In this document: piece after piece, positions 1-8,984 of the stretch
Layout: each line of letters opens with the position of its first letter
How positions within the stretch are numbered: the first letter of the stretch is position 1
Source of the DNA: Harmonia axyridis
Lineage: Eukaryota; Arthropoda; Insecta; Coleoptera; Coccinellidae
DNA: 64,000 nucleotides
Reading direction: 5' to 3'
Assembly: GCF_914767665.1 (NCBI RefSeq)
Contig: NC_059503.1
Span: forward strand, 37,572,001 to 37,636,000
Made by a program: the position numbers and the translations under genes
The notes under the pieces: model-generated
Databases searched by the model: none
Seen by the model: the letters and a program-made list of their open reading frames with translations, nothing else
What the model was told of the DNA's origin: nothing

Positions 1-539
1 ATTATTCGAATTGCTCTTTTTTGAATTGCCGTGATTAGTGACTGATCTCAGTGCAAAACAAATTTTACTCAACTTCAATAAAATTAATAACTTTTGTGTG
101 CTGACGATAATTCAGGAATTGAGTGAGAAATCTGAAGCAGTCCGATAGTTGGTAGTTATGATGCAATAAGGTTACCGAATTCGATTTTTTATCTATTTAT
201 ATCAAAAAGAACGTCGGTGTGAAGTTGTGAATCTATAGCAGATCGTTTCTAGCAGATTGTTTGACGGAAACACCCGAACGCGGCACTGACGAAAGCCAAA
301 ATTTATATTGAATAACGTTACAGCAAAGACAAACTTCCTTCAGCTGAAGACCTGAAACAGAGATCTACTGGGTATCAAAGAGAACTAGAAAAGAAACTGA
401 GACCAACCAACACTCTTGAGAAAATGAACATTAACCAACTCAACAATGAAACTACCACTGCCATCTGCACTATAGTTAAGAAGATCTCGCGAAACTAATA
501 AACTTGAAGGATACTAGGTTGCGGCTAGAAACATTAACT
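1..539. other. unassigned flank, possible LINE scrap
   Basis: No supported gene. On the plus strand around 330-497 a short open stretch reads like the linker found between endonuclease and reverse transcriptase of RTE-type LINEs, but it is too short and degenerate to call. Nothing else is recognised here. Confidence 0.25.
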
Positions 540-830
540 CTCATCATCTGGTATTTTGTCGGATTTCTTCATGTCTCTAAGACTGACATTGAGCATAGTT
601 CGTTTCTTCTGCATCACCCTCAGCTGGTTTGCGGTCTTAGTTATTGCCATACTTTCCAGGCATTATGTCGCTACCGGTAATATGCTGGCTTCGAAAACTT
701 TCCTTTTAAGCTTTATTGGGATGTCGTTATTTTTGAACATATATTTCATCCTTCCAAAAGCTATCCAAGTTAGCCTGATTCTTTTTTTATCTCTGCTGTT
801 TGATTTTCTTTGCCGATTCTTATCGAGTGT

Positions 831-832
<2 letters not shown>
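540..832 (-). pseudogene. RTE-type LINE, reverse-transcriptase C-terminal fragment
   Basis: Read on the minus strand, this stretch gives RIRLTWIAFGRMKYMF, then IKLKRKVFEASILPVAT, then LRVMQKKRTMLNVSLRDMKK. This is the typical order of the region after the RT palm in RTE-clade non-LTR retrotransposons (the segment before ILPV.TYG, then the R.M..RDR segment). A stop codon sits where the conserved Tyr-Gly normally follows ILPVAT, and residues are missing in the Q..MERAML block, so the copy is dead. It ends at the (TA)n tract that borders the Tc1 element. The plus-strand open frame over the same bases is only its shadow. Confidence 0.65.

Positions 833-874
<42 letters not shown>
833..874. repeat. 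(TA)21 microsatellite, left target side of the Tc1 element
   Basis: Pure TA dinucleotides immediately before the left terminal inverted repeat. A matching (TA)n lies after the right repeat, as expected when a Tc1-like element, which duplicates TA, enters a TA tract. Confidence 0.95.
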
Positions 875-877
<3 letters not shown>

Positions 878-980
878 TCGCGAGCAACCAAATCGACTCA
901 AGCCCTTACTCTACGTACATACTCTGTTTTTACGAGAAGTATACAAGGTATTTATAAAGACAATATGTCATTTGAAAGCT
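875..980 (+). repeat. left terminal inverted repeat of the Tc1-like element
   Basis: This 106-bp stretch is the reverse complement of 2403-2508 at about 92 percent by eye. It starts CACTCGCGAG, which contains the palindrome CTCGCGAG. Confidence 0.85.
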
Positions 981-1154
981 TGAAACTTCAGCTTTAATGA
1001 GATATCGTCATTATCAATATCCGTTCATTATTTTTGTAATTAATGATATCTGAACATAAATGCAGGAAATACAGGGAATTTGGGAGAGGTTGTTGTGGTT
1101 GGGTATTTTAGAAATAAAAGAAAATTGTGAAAACAGTACATTACAATTTATTAA

Positions 1155-2173
1155 TTAATATTTAGTGTTCCCCCCCCTAGCCCTAATTACAGCTCGAAGT
1201 CGGTTCTTCATTGATCTTATTAACTTTTTGACGTCCTCTTGAGAAATGTTGTTCCACTCTTCTAATAAAGCTGTCTTGAATTCTCCTAAGGTCGAGGGCG
1301 CCGGATCTCTGGCTCGTACTCTTCGTTTCAGCTGGTCCCATAAATGCTCGATCGGATTCAGGTCTGGACTGAGCGCAGGCCAGTCCATTGTGCGCATTCC
1401 GACTTCATTTAAAAACTGCTGAGTAATGCGCCCGTATGACAACGAGCATTGTCGTGCTTTAAGATGAAGTCCTCGCCTACAAATCCTTCGTAGGGAACAA
1501 CGTGATCCAGGAGAATATCGGCGATGTACCGATCCGCTGTTAGGCCGCCTCCTCGGCCTCCCCCAGGCACGAAAACAAGGGCCGTCTTTCCCTCTAAAGA
1601 GATTCCGGCCCACATCATACAGGAACCACCGCCAAATGCGAAACAGCATTGGGCAAACCGCTCGCCTGGAAGTCTGTAGACTCGGGCTCTCCTGTCGTTG
1701 CCATGCAGACACATTCTGCACTCGTGAGTAAACAGAACCGACTGCCATTGGGCAATGGTCCAATTGATGTGTTCTCTGGCAAACTGAAGACGCGCTTGTC
1801 GGTGGGCTGCAGTCAATTTGGGCCCCGTCGCAGCCCTTTTTGGAGTCAGGTTGGCTGCCTTCAAATGTCTTCTTACTGTCCACTCGCTCACAACCACGCC
1901 TCGAACGCGTCTGAGTTGTTGTTGCACATCAACACCAGTCAGATGCCGATTTCGCAGTGAGGTAGAGACAATGAAACGGTCGTCTCTATCAGAAGTAAAC
2001 CGGTGGCGGCTGGTTCTTGGTCTTCGATTGAAGGCACCGGTCTCTCGAAATCGTCTGTATACCCGGGATACAGCAGACTGGCTCAAGCGAAGCTGGGCAG
2101 CGACTACTCGCTGGCTAAGTCCTTGTTCCAACAAGGCAACAACTTGAGCGGCTTCTGCAGGTGTGGTGTCCAT
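1155..2173 (-). pseudogene. Tc1-like transposase, frameshifted and catalytically altered
   Basis: The start is ATG at 2173 on the minus strand (MDTTPAEAAQVVALLEQG), opening a paired helix-turn-helix region for binding the TIR; the total would be about 340 aa, normal for the family. The DDE domain follows. The first acidic site reads LFTHECRM where the family has T/S-D-E-S-R, so His replaces the catalytic Asp. The second site is HDNARCHT. The third is SPDLNPIEHLW. Near 1430 the frame shifts by one base, between HT and the ITQQFLNEVG segment. Counting across the shift, the second Asp and the Glu are separated by 34 residues (DD34E, Tc1 type). The two lesions make it non-functional. The family call is firm. 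Confidence 0.9.
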
Positions 2174-2402
2174 GGTTTCGTGGAAACAATGATTGCAATT
2201 TACGGAGATGTGTACCTGTCAACTTGTGATAAGCGACTGATAAGGTATACCGGTTACGGGAGATTTTATAGGGGTGGCAGTTAGCGCAAGGCGCGGGTAG
2301 CGTAGTGAGTGAACTTACTCAAAGTCCTATTGATGCGACAATGGATCCGTTAGAATTAATTTCTTTTATCAATATTAGTGTTAAATGAAAGCTTGCATAT
2401 TG

Positions 2403-2505
2403 AGCTTTCAAATGATATATCGTCTTTATAAATACCTTGTATACTTTTCGTAAAAATAGAGTTTGTACGCAGACTTAGGGCTTGAGTCGATTTGGTTGCT
2501 CGCGA

Positions 2506-2508
<3 letters not shown>
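2403..2508 (-). repeat. right terminal inverted repeat of the Tc1-like element
   Basis: Inverted partner of 875-980, ending at the right-hand (TA)n tract. Confidence 0.85.

Positions 2509-2554
<46 letters not shown>
2509..2554. repeat. (TA)23 microsatellite, right side of the Tc1 element
   Basis: TA dinucleotides directly after the right TIR; see 833-874. Confidence 0.95.
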
Positions 2555-2557
<3 letters not shown>

Positions 2558-2675
2558 TTTTACACTTACTTCTGCAGTAAGTTTGTATAACGAGAATCTA
2601 TTCTGGCATCATGCATTGCCTGTGTGAATGCCCAAGTCTCATAGAATCGAACACCTCATGTATGAAAATCTATAA

Positions 2676-3535
2676 ATGCCAGATATAGGGGTACATTGTA
2701 TTCAGTTGTTTTCTCTATTGATGTTAGTGAAGATTCTCAAAAAATCTATTGTTGTACCGATATTCAAGGACGGAAATCTACATGATATAACTAACTATCG
2801 TCCAATATCAATTTTGAACGTTTATTCAAAAGTTTTCGAAAAAATAGTTTTTGCGAGAATGTTAGATTTTATCTTAACAAGTTCAAAATATTGAACTCAG
2901 CTCAGCATGGCTTCAGAAACAGTTGCTCTACTCAATCGGCTGCAATTAGCTTCGTGGAATCCATTTATTAATGCTTGGATGGGAGTGGCAGGGATTTTCT
3001 TTGACCTCTCTTGTGTCTTCGACACTCTCAGCTTCAGTTTCATTCTTGAGAAGTATAACAATATGGGTTTCAGAGGAATATTCTTGGACTGGTTGCGCAG
3101 TGTTCTAAATGATAGAACCATGTCAGTAAGATTGGAAGAATGCTTTTCGAGGAAGAGAGGAAGAGCTGGGTGTTCCTCAGGGTTCCGTATTGGGACCCTT
3201 GCTATTTTTGTTGTTCATATATGATTTGTCCTATCATCTGGCTTTTTTTTTGTTGATACTTTTTGCTGACGACACATCGGTGGTTGTTTCGGCGCGGAGT
3301 CGTGAGGAGCTACAGCAGGCTTGTGAAAGCTTGATAGCAGAGTTTTTCAGGCGGTGTCGTTTTAACAACTTGATGGTGAATATTAGAAAGACCGTTTGTC
3401 TGCATTTCGGCCTGAATAGCCTTGCGTCTGATCCTCTAAGACTGAGTTTTTTAAATAATGTTATAACTTCAGCTGATTGTACAAAATTTCTTGGAATCCA
3501 TATTGACAGGAATTTATCAACTGGAGACCCTTATA
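2676..3535 (+). pseudogene. LINE reverse-transcriptase fragment (same family as LINE-C at 27741-31134)
   Basis: Pieces of one RT in several frames: IVVPIFKDGNLHDITNYRPI (2745-2804), GIFFDLSCVFDTLSF (about 2993-3037), MGFRGIFLDWLRSV (3063-3104), then GPLLFLL and LFADDTSVVV, the YADD catalytic box (3256-3285), and TKFLGIHIDRNLS. The same blocks occur in the same order at 29,636-30,420, so both copies are one family. At least three frame changes break it. It stops abruptly after the NLS-T segment at about 3535, where a different LINE begins. Both ends are truncated. Confidence 0.8.
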
Positions 3536-4490
3536 TTTGGATTTTCTTCTATTTTGTTTTCAATAACTTAGGTATTGTATGCTCTGATGTCTCTTCTCAG
3601 ATTTTTTTGGCAGATGCTCGAAGGCAAACCCAAATTGACTGGACAAAGCTCAATATGCTCTACTTCGATCAGCACTATCTCTCTTGAAATCAACCCCTAC
3701 TAATGCATATACTTTATGAGGATGCCCAGATCGACGATTAATGGTAGGCCTTCAAGTACGTCTCAAAACTTTACAGAATTGAAAACCATCCAGTTCTCAA
3801 AGCAATCAGTGAACAAAATCTTGTCTGCTTGTGGATGAGAACTACCATCCCTCCTCTTTTTCAGGCAGTTGCAGATCTCTCATCACGGAAACATCTCATT
3901 AAAACTTCACCAAATATCCCTTTCTTTGACATCCCGCTTTCTGATTTTTTCTTAAGAAATCTTCTGATTTCTGGCCTTTAGTGTTTTACAATCGCTCAAG
4001 GCCAAAAAATTCGAAATCGCTCACCCACCAACTGTTTTATGATGCCTTCATTGCAGATATAGTGATGGTTATGTCTATGGATTCCCAGTCATTCGTATAT
4101 TCTCTGGAATGGCATTGCTGATTTGTTAGCTAATGAGGGTAGATATCAAAGTGATCCCCCAAATATTCTTGGTGGACCCCAAGAACTTTGGCCAAGGTTT
4201 CTATCTGATCAAGCACAAAGGTGGAGAGATTAATTTTTGAATATATGTATCCATAAGGGTCGAATAAATGCATCATTCCTTAAAATCTATTCAGTTTATA
4301 GAACACCCTGGTTTGCAAAAATTTATCGTCCGCGCCGTTTCTTCACGACCATTCTTCGACTCAGGTCAGGCCACTGCCTCACCCCTTCACACTTATACGG
4401 GATAGGACTCAGAGAATCCGCTTTATGTGAGTGTGGCGTATTTGGGGATATTATACACATGTTTTTTTGGTTGCGAAAAAAACTTTTTTA
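3536..4490 (+). pseudogene. 3' part of an I-clade-like LINE with RNase H and C-terminal CCHC motif
   Basis: After the previous fragment the sequence changes to what looks like the 3' half of another LINE. A stretch near 3620-3700 resembles the thumb region of R1/I-type RTs (LLKSTPTNAY in one frame). At 4079-4140 the frame gives WIPSHSYILWNGIADLLANE, the end of an RNase H domain (usual W.PSH....GNE.AD.LA.E). At 4300-4480 it gives PWFAKIYRPRRFFTTILRLR, then SGHCLTPSHLYGIG and CECGVFGDIIHMFFW, the usual C-terminus with a C-x-C-x7-H motif. The final Cys is replaced in the degraded tail. Many stops make it dead. Confidence 0.7.
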
Positions 4491-4499
4491 ACTGTAACG

Positions 4500-5092
4500 C
4501 TCTATACACCTTACACAACAACAAGAATAAAACCAAAAAACGAGATTCCATATAACAAAGACCCAGAAATTAAAAGTCTAAAACTAAAATTGGATTTTCT
4601 ATTCATTGCAGCTACCAAAAAATCAGAATTAACAGAAGTTTATAAAAAACTAAAGAAGATATATGACAACACAATCAAGAATTTAAAAAAAATTACTACC
4701 CTAAAAAAATTAAATCATTCAACAACAAAACAAAAAGAACATGGAAAATCATAAAAAATTTGAAATCTAACTCCAACAACGAAACTCTCCTTACTCTTCC
4801 TACTGGCAATCCCCAAACTCTGGCAGATAATTTCAACAAATATTATGTTAATATGACTCCAAACCTGAATAAAGATCTACCGATAGGAGATAATAACTCC
4901 AAAATAAGGAAAAATGAATCACATCTGAAGAAATCAGAAAAACAGTTAGATCGATAAAAAATAAGTCTTCGAGGGGATACCATGAAATTCCAATGAACTT
5001 AGTAAAGGAAACAATTGAACCCATCACAGATATAATTGCTCACATGATTAACGTATCATTATTCAAAACCAAAAATTTGCAATATTTGGGAA
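4500..5092 (+). pseudogene. LINE fragment: linker and start of reverse transcriptase
   Basis: The open stretches at 4431-4754 and 4760-4957 read like the basic linker upstream of an RT (LSLTLPTGNPQTLADNFN type, with TWK-IIKNLKSNSNNE before it). At about 4950-5060 follows NKSSRGYHEIPMNLVKETIE, the usual first RT block (K.K.SPG.D.IP). The copy stops there, before the catalytic palm. Frames change at least twice. Confidence 0.55.
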
Positions 5093-5176
5093 ATTACCAA
5101 TTTGAAATTATTGCATGAAATGTTTTATGTGCACCACGTTGGGTAACTTTTTTTCAGGGTTTCGATATTCATGGGG

Positions 5177-5194
5177 GGGGGGTAATTACCCCCC
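5177..5194. repeat. perfect 18-bp palindrome in a G10/C6 context
   Basis: GGGGGGTAATTACCCCCC is its own reverse complement and is preceded by four more G. It lies in the roughly 110-bp stretch between two oppositely oriented LINE fragments, which otherwise shows nothing recognisable. Confidence 0.8.
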
Positions 5195-5204
5195 ATATTT
5201 TCAA

Positions 5205-7293
5205 AAATTTTTTCATAATTCTAATTTTATTCAGAAGACCTCTAAGTCTTTTAACTACATGACCCTGTACATGTTGACATATGTTGGTCCCATTTCAAGT
5301 TCATTCAATTATTATCCCGAGATACTTAATGGATTTAGTCTCTGGAATTTTAATTTCTGGACTTATTTCAAGATGCCCTATTGGACCAAAGGAATATGAC
5401 GAAAAGGGCATGTATTTAGTCTTGTCAAGGTTCAAGGTAAGATTGTTCGATTGGAATGAATTCTGTAAATGTCTGAAATCCTTCTCTGCTTTATGTTTTA
5501 GATCTTCCCATGTATCCGCTCTGTAGTGTATGGCGGTGTCATCTGCAAAGCTAACTATACCGCCCTCACTTGTTCATCTGGACAAACTATTAATGTACCC
5601 TAAAAACTGAAGCGGACCGTTCCCTGAGGAACGCCGTAAGTTACTATCCTCGAAGAGTTCCTATCTCTACCTATATCAACAATCTGTTGGCGATTTATTA
5701 AGTAGCTCTTTAGTAGATCAAGACTTATGCCGCGGAAACCATAGTTCCACAGTTTATTTAGAAGCCTCTTATGACAGACAGTGTCAAAGGCTTTGGCGAG
5801 ATACACGAATATGCACAAGCTTGGAATTTGTTCATCCAAGCATTCTTATATTTTTCCAATTAAATCTCCTATAGCATCTTCCGTGGAACTACCTTGTCTA
5901 AATCCATATTGGCTCTTCTCTAATATGCCTTTGCGCTCCAGAAACTTTAACATTCTTTTTTTCAAAATTTTTTCTATTATTTTAGACACATTTGAAATCA
6001 ATGAAATCGGCCTATAGTTACATATTTCGGTCTTGTTTCCACCTTCATAAAGAGGTATTATGAGGCCTATCTTCAATATCTCTGGAAAAATACCATTTTC
6101 AAAACAACAATTGATAACATGGGAAAGGGGTTCGGAGATTTCTTTCATTATCTGTTTCAGTGCCTCTGCACGTATGACGTCGATTCCTGGCGACTTTCCA
6201 TTTTTTAAACTTTCAATGATATTTTCGCCTTCCTTCGGATCTGTAGGACTAATAAACAAGTTTCATTCTGAAATTTATCCGTTTCTTCATTATTTTCAAT
6301 ATTTGGAATATTTTTGGCATATCGTTCTCCTACAGTGCTATAGTGCTCATTATGCTTCAGCAATGTCTTTTAGATTTTCCGAAGTACCTACCCTCAGTTA
6401 TTTTTATCATATCAATCCTTGTTGCAAGTTTGATATCATTACATACTCTATGGGCATAATCCCATAAAGCCTTCGGTTCAGATTAATTTCTTGATATATA
6501 TTTCTGAAAATAGGATTTTTTTGAGTTCCTTGTACATATTATTTTTTCATTTATTAATTTTAATAATGTTAATCCATAATAGTGTTATCCAGGAATTACG
6601 TTTGAAATTTATGTTTTCGATTTTCACATAAATGGTATTTTTTTATATAGTTTGTAAGAATGGTAATAAATGTTTCAGTAACTGAATCCACGCCTGTTTT
6701 CGTATACATTCCTTGCCAGGATTCATTCAGTAAGTCTTGTTTAAGTTGCTCATAATTCATGTAAATATTTTCTTTGTTCCGTGTCTAATTGTTTGGGTTG
6801 CACAGCTTTACCGCAAGATAGCATAATCGCGCTTTGGTCAGTTATTAAATAGCCAATCACACAGTCTGGAGAACTCTTCTAATTCCAACCCTTAGCATAA
6901 AAATGATCGAGACAAGAGCCGCTTGCTTGTCTAGTGCATTTGTTTATGAAGGATACAAATCCAAAGCTGTTCATAATATTTTTGTATTCCTCAGCAAAAT
7001 CTTCATTGGTTAGAATATTAATATTAATGTCACCTACTATTACGTGCCTCTGACATGATTTTGTTTACAGATAGTTGTATGAGCTTTGATTGAACAGTTT
7101 GGTACACTGATGTGGAGATTTATATATGGCTGTTACCTTCATATCTTTATTGAATGCTCCCTTTATTGAAATGTCTATCGCTTTTGTTTTCCCGATTTCA
7201 ACAATTTTATAATCGAATGTAAGGTTCTCTTTAACGTATAGACGACCACTCCGTCGTTCCTATTGTAACAACCTTCATTATAAATACAATTAA
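5205..7293 (-). pseudogene. LINE-A, 3' segment (endonuclease C-half and reverse transcriptase)
   Basis: Read from high to low coordinates: NRNDGVVVYVKENL (about 7230), VTAIYKSP (7120), RHVIVGDININIL (about 7045-7015), CLDHFYAKGW (about 6910), then RT with GKSPGIDVIRAEALK, IIPLYEGGNKTEICNYRPIS, QYGFRQGSSTEDAI (6259-5846), AKAFDTVCHKRLLNKL, GVPQGT (5839-5620), the SFADDTAIHY catalytic box (about 5550-5520) and the thumb down to KRLRGLLNKIRIMKK at 5205. The order matches LINE-F at 49888-53924, so the two are related. Several frame changes and stops make it dead. The 5' part continues at 19030-19545, beyond the piggyBac insertion. The C-terminus is missing. Confidence 0.8.
7290..7293. repeat. TTAA target duplication, left of piggyBac
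   Basis: TTAA directly before CACGTTCGCGAC. The identical TTAA follows the other terminus at 19026-19029. Confidence 0.9.
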
Positions 7294-7440
7294 CACGTTC
7301 GCGACATCGAGTGATTCACAAAGATACCCGTGTGGACGTTCAAATTCTTGACCATTTTCCGTCGTGTCCCACCGGTGGGTCACGACGTTCCCAAGTTATA
7401 ATTGTCTCTCATAGTCGTCGTGTCCCACCGGTGGGTCACA
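7294..7440 (+). repeat. piggyBac left end: TIR and two subterminal palindromes
   Basis: After the 12-bp TIR come two copies of the palindrome CCCACCGGTGGG at 7368-7379 and 7424-7435. The first sits inside a longer near-palindrome, CGTCGTG...CACGACG. The same palindrome is repeated at the right end, so these are probable transposase contact sites. Confidence 0.8.
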
Positions 7441-7504
7441 CAGGGCTTATATTAGCTCTGTGTGAACCAGCGGTCATTTGAGCACGCTAACATATGTTGG
7501 ACTT

Positions 7505-7516
7505 TTTTTGTTTCAG
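7505..7516 (+). promoter_or_regulatory. probable 3' splice site ahead of the piggyBac start codon
   Basis: The tract CTTTTTTTGTTTCAG ends in AG 11 bp before the ATG at 7528 and would be a good acceptor for an intron in the 5' leader. No donor was assigned. Confidence 0.4.
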
Positions 7517-7527
7517 ATCATTGAAAA

Positions 7528-8130
7528 ATGAGTTCAAGAGCTCGAAAAATAGTTTCATTAGCAGTGAAATCTTTGAACGAGGAAGATTCTCAACAGGCAA
7601 CATCGTCTGCTGATCCAGACCCATCATCGCAGGAATCACCCTGCACCCGAAATTCTCCCTTACTTCCACAAGCAGCAGGTTCAAATCAAAGAAGCAGGGC
7701 ATATATTATATCGTCTTCAGAATCTGAACCATTTGAGAGTTCTGAAGATTCATACAGACCTTCAGATGACGAGGTTGAAACTCCCAACGTGTTGTCAGAA
7801 AGTGAAGTATCAAGTGATGACGACAAAAATGATAATGGCAACGTTGCGGAAACAGACGATTTGGACAGGTGGGGACCTTGTACGGAACTGCCAGTCACTT
7901 TCCAATTCACTAGGCAAAGTGGTTTGAAAAAAGATAGCTTGGATTTGAATAAACCATTTGATATATATCAACAGTTTATAACAAATGAAATTATTGATCT
8001 TATTGTTTCGGAAACTAACAGATATGCATCGCAACTGAAGTCCAAACCACTTCGACCTCGATCATTATTGCACAAATGGGTAGACACAAACAGAGAAGAG
8101 ATGCAAAGATTCTTGGCTGTTCTACTGATA
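7528..8130 (+). CDS. piggyBac transposase, N-terminal part (interrupted gene)
   Basis: Starts at ATG 7528 and runs 201 codons. Residues 1-120 are Ser/Glu/Asp-rich and acidic (SSSESEPFESSEDSYRPSDD), the disordered N-terminus usual for piggyBac transposases. From about residue 120 the DDE_Tnp_1_7-type domain begins (LNKPFDIYQQFIT, SLLHKWVDTNREEMQRFLAV). The frame stays open to the last ATA codon at 8130. The next triplet, TAA, belongs to the inserted LINE-L. The protein continues in register at ATG GGC ATC (17284). The gene is therefore inactivated only by the insertion. This half is probably DNA-binding/dimerising; the catalytic residues lie in the second half. Confidence 0.9.
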
Positions 8131-8313
8131 TAAAAGATATTCATAATTCATAAGCGAAGGACGTGTTTTGGAGATCTCCTATAGTTTAATTGAGTTTTCG
8201 GGTTAGTGCCTTCATCGTATGCTGTAAGACTTGTACAGTTATATTAGTGGACTTTAAGGTACGATATTTGTTTATTCCATTCCAAAGTTTTCACTGAGAA
8301 ATAATTGATAGAA

Positions 8314-8436
8314 ATGTCTATTTGTGGACATTGTGATGAAATTTTCGATCGTCGAAAATCGCCGGGCATCACATGCTCTGGCATGTGCGGTAAAATTTAT
8401 CAGGTCAAATGTGTGGGAATTCCCTCTGATAACATA
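8314..8436 (+). CDS. LINE-L ORF1, first 41 codons (PHD-like finger, N half)
   Basis: ATG at 8314 opens MSICGHCDEIFDRRK, with cysteine pairs CGHC and CSGMC and then YQVKC. Together with CWYCPGC after the Gypsy insertion (about 13305), this forms the cysteine pattern of a PHD-type C4HC3 finger. At the usual His position (H..C) this copy has Gln (YQVKC). Zinc fingers of this kind occur at the N-terminus of ORF1 proteins of several LINEs and may help bind chromatin or the RNA particle. The frame continues without loss at 13289; the combined ORF1 would be about 365 aa. Confidence 0.75.
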
Positions 8437-8632
8437 TGTGGGGATTACAGATTCCTGCGTTACCATCATGGTGGCGCCGCCAACCAGGTTAACACTTCCC
8501 CCAACAGAGGGCGCAACAATCTGTTTAAGCCTACTGTGGGGATTACAGATTCCTGCGTTACCATCATGGTGGCGCCGCCAACCAGGTTAACACTTCCCCC
8601 AACAGAGGGCGCAACAATCTGTTTAAGCCTCG
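8437..8632 (+). repeat. tandem duplication, 2 x 98 bp, at the start of U3
   Basis: The units are 8437-8534 and 8535-8632. The 3' LTR has only one unit, so the doubling is private to the 5' LTR. Confidence 0.9.
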
Positions 8633-8888
8633 AAGTACACAACTTAAACGGAATACAAGCCGAAGATTTCCAGTCAAATAAACACCTACCTACCTTCTGT
8701 AGCATTTTGTGTATTATAATATATCTATTTGTATATTTTATTTTACTGTTTTATTTTTTCCCTGCTAACTAGGAGTAGGCAGATAGAGGCCTAGTTAGCG
8801 CATGTCCTGTTCTAGTTGTCCCGAGGTTAATCAGATTGAGGCCTGATTAAACCGCAGCACCGACCAAGTCGTCACGCTGTCCCAAAAC
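8437..8888 (+). repeat. 5' LTR with 98-bp internal tandem duplication
   Basis: TGTGGGGATTACAG starts at 8437 and again at 8535. The two 98-bp units appear identical and are joined by ...AAGCCTAC|TGTGGGG. From 8535 onward the LTR matches the 3' LTR base for base by eye, ending ...CTGTCCCAAAAC. Confidence 0.9.
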
Positions 8889-8906
8889 TGGTGACCCCGA
8901 TGTGAT
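8889..8906 (+). other. primer-binding site, tRNA-Trp type
   Basis: TGGTGACCCCGATGTGAT follows the 5' LTR directly. It matches the complement of the tRNA-Trp 3' end (TGGTGACCCCGACGTGAT) except for one C-to-T change. Confidence 0.75.
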
Positions 8907-8984
8907 CAACGTCAACTATGAGTGACAGGGACGATTTGGTCGACTAACTCCAGATCGACAGACGCCAGGACGCCAGACGCCAAG

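Larger units (their letters stand above)
875..2508 (-). mobile_element. Tc1/mariner-superfamily (Tc1-like) transposon, inactive
   Basis: A 1634-bp element bounded by inverted copies of a repeat starting CACTCGCGAGCAACC. The two ends match over about 106 bp with roughly eight differences counted by eye. Both ends abut (TA)n, consistent with TA target duplication. The single gene inside is a minus-strand transposase with a frameshift and a changed catalytic residue, so the copy cannot move by itself. Confidence 0.85.

Noticed and set aside
556..997. Hydrophobic plus-strand frames over 556-957 and 800-997, looking like a small membrane protein
   Set aside because: They are the antisense of an RTE reverse-transcriptase fragment and run through a (TA)n tract; the Tyr-Ile repeats come from TA repeats.
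3190..3687. One continuous LINE from 2676 to 4490
   Set aside because: After about 3535 the sequence no longer follows the first family (compare LINE-C) and turns into an RNase H-bearing type, so two fragments are called.
8305..8772. Long frames through the LTR (8305-8772, 8466-8705, 12933-13169)
   Set aside because: They arise from LTR and duplicated LTR sequence; the same frame occurs in both LTRs, so they are not genes.
8922..8984. Gag-Pol start at 8922
   Set aside because: The triplet there is GTG; in a eukaryote the first in-frame ATG (8985) is preferred.
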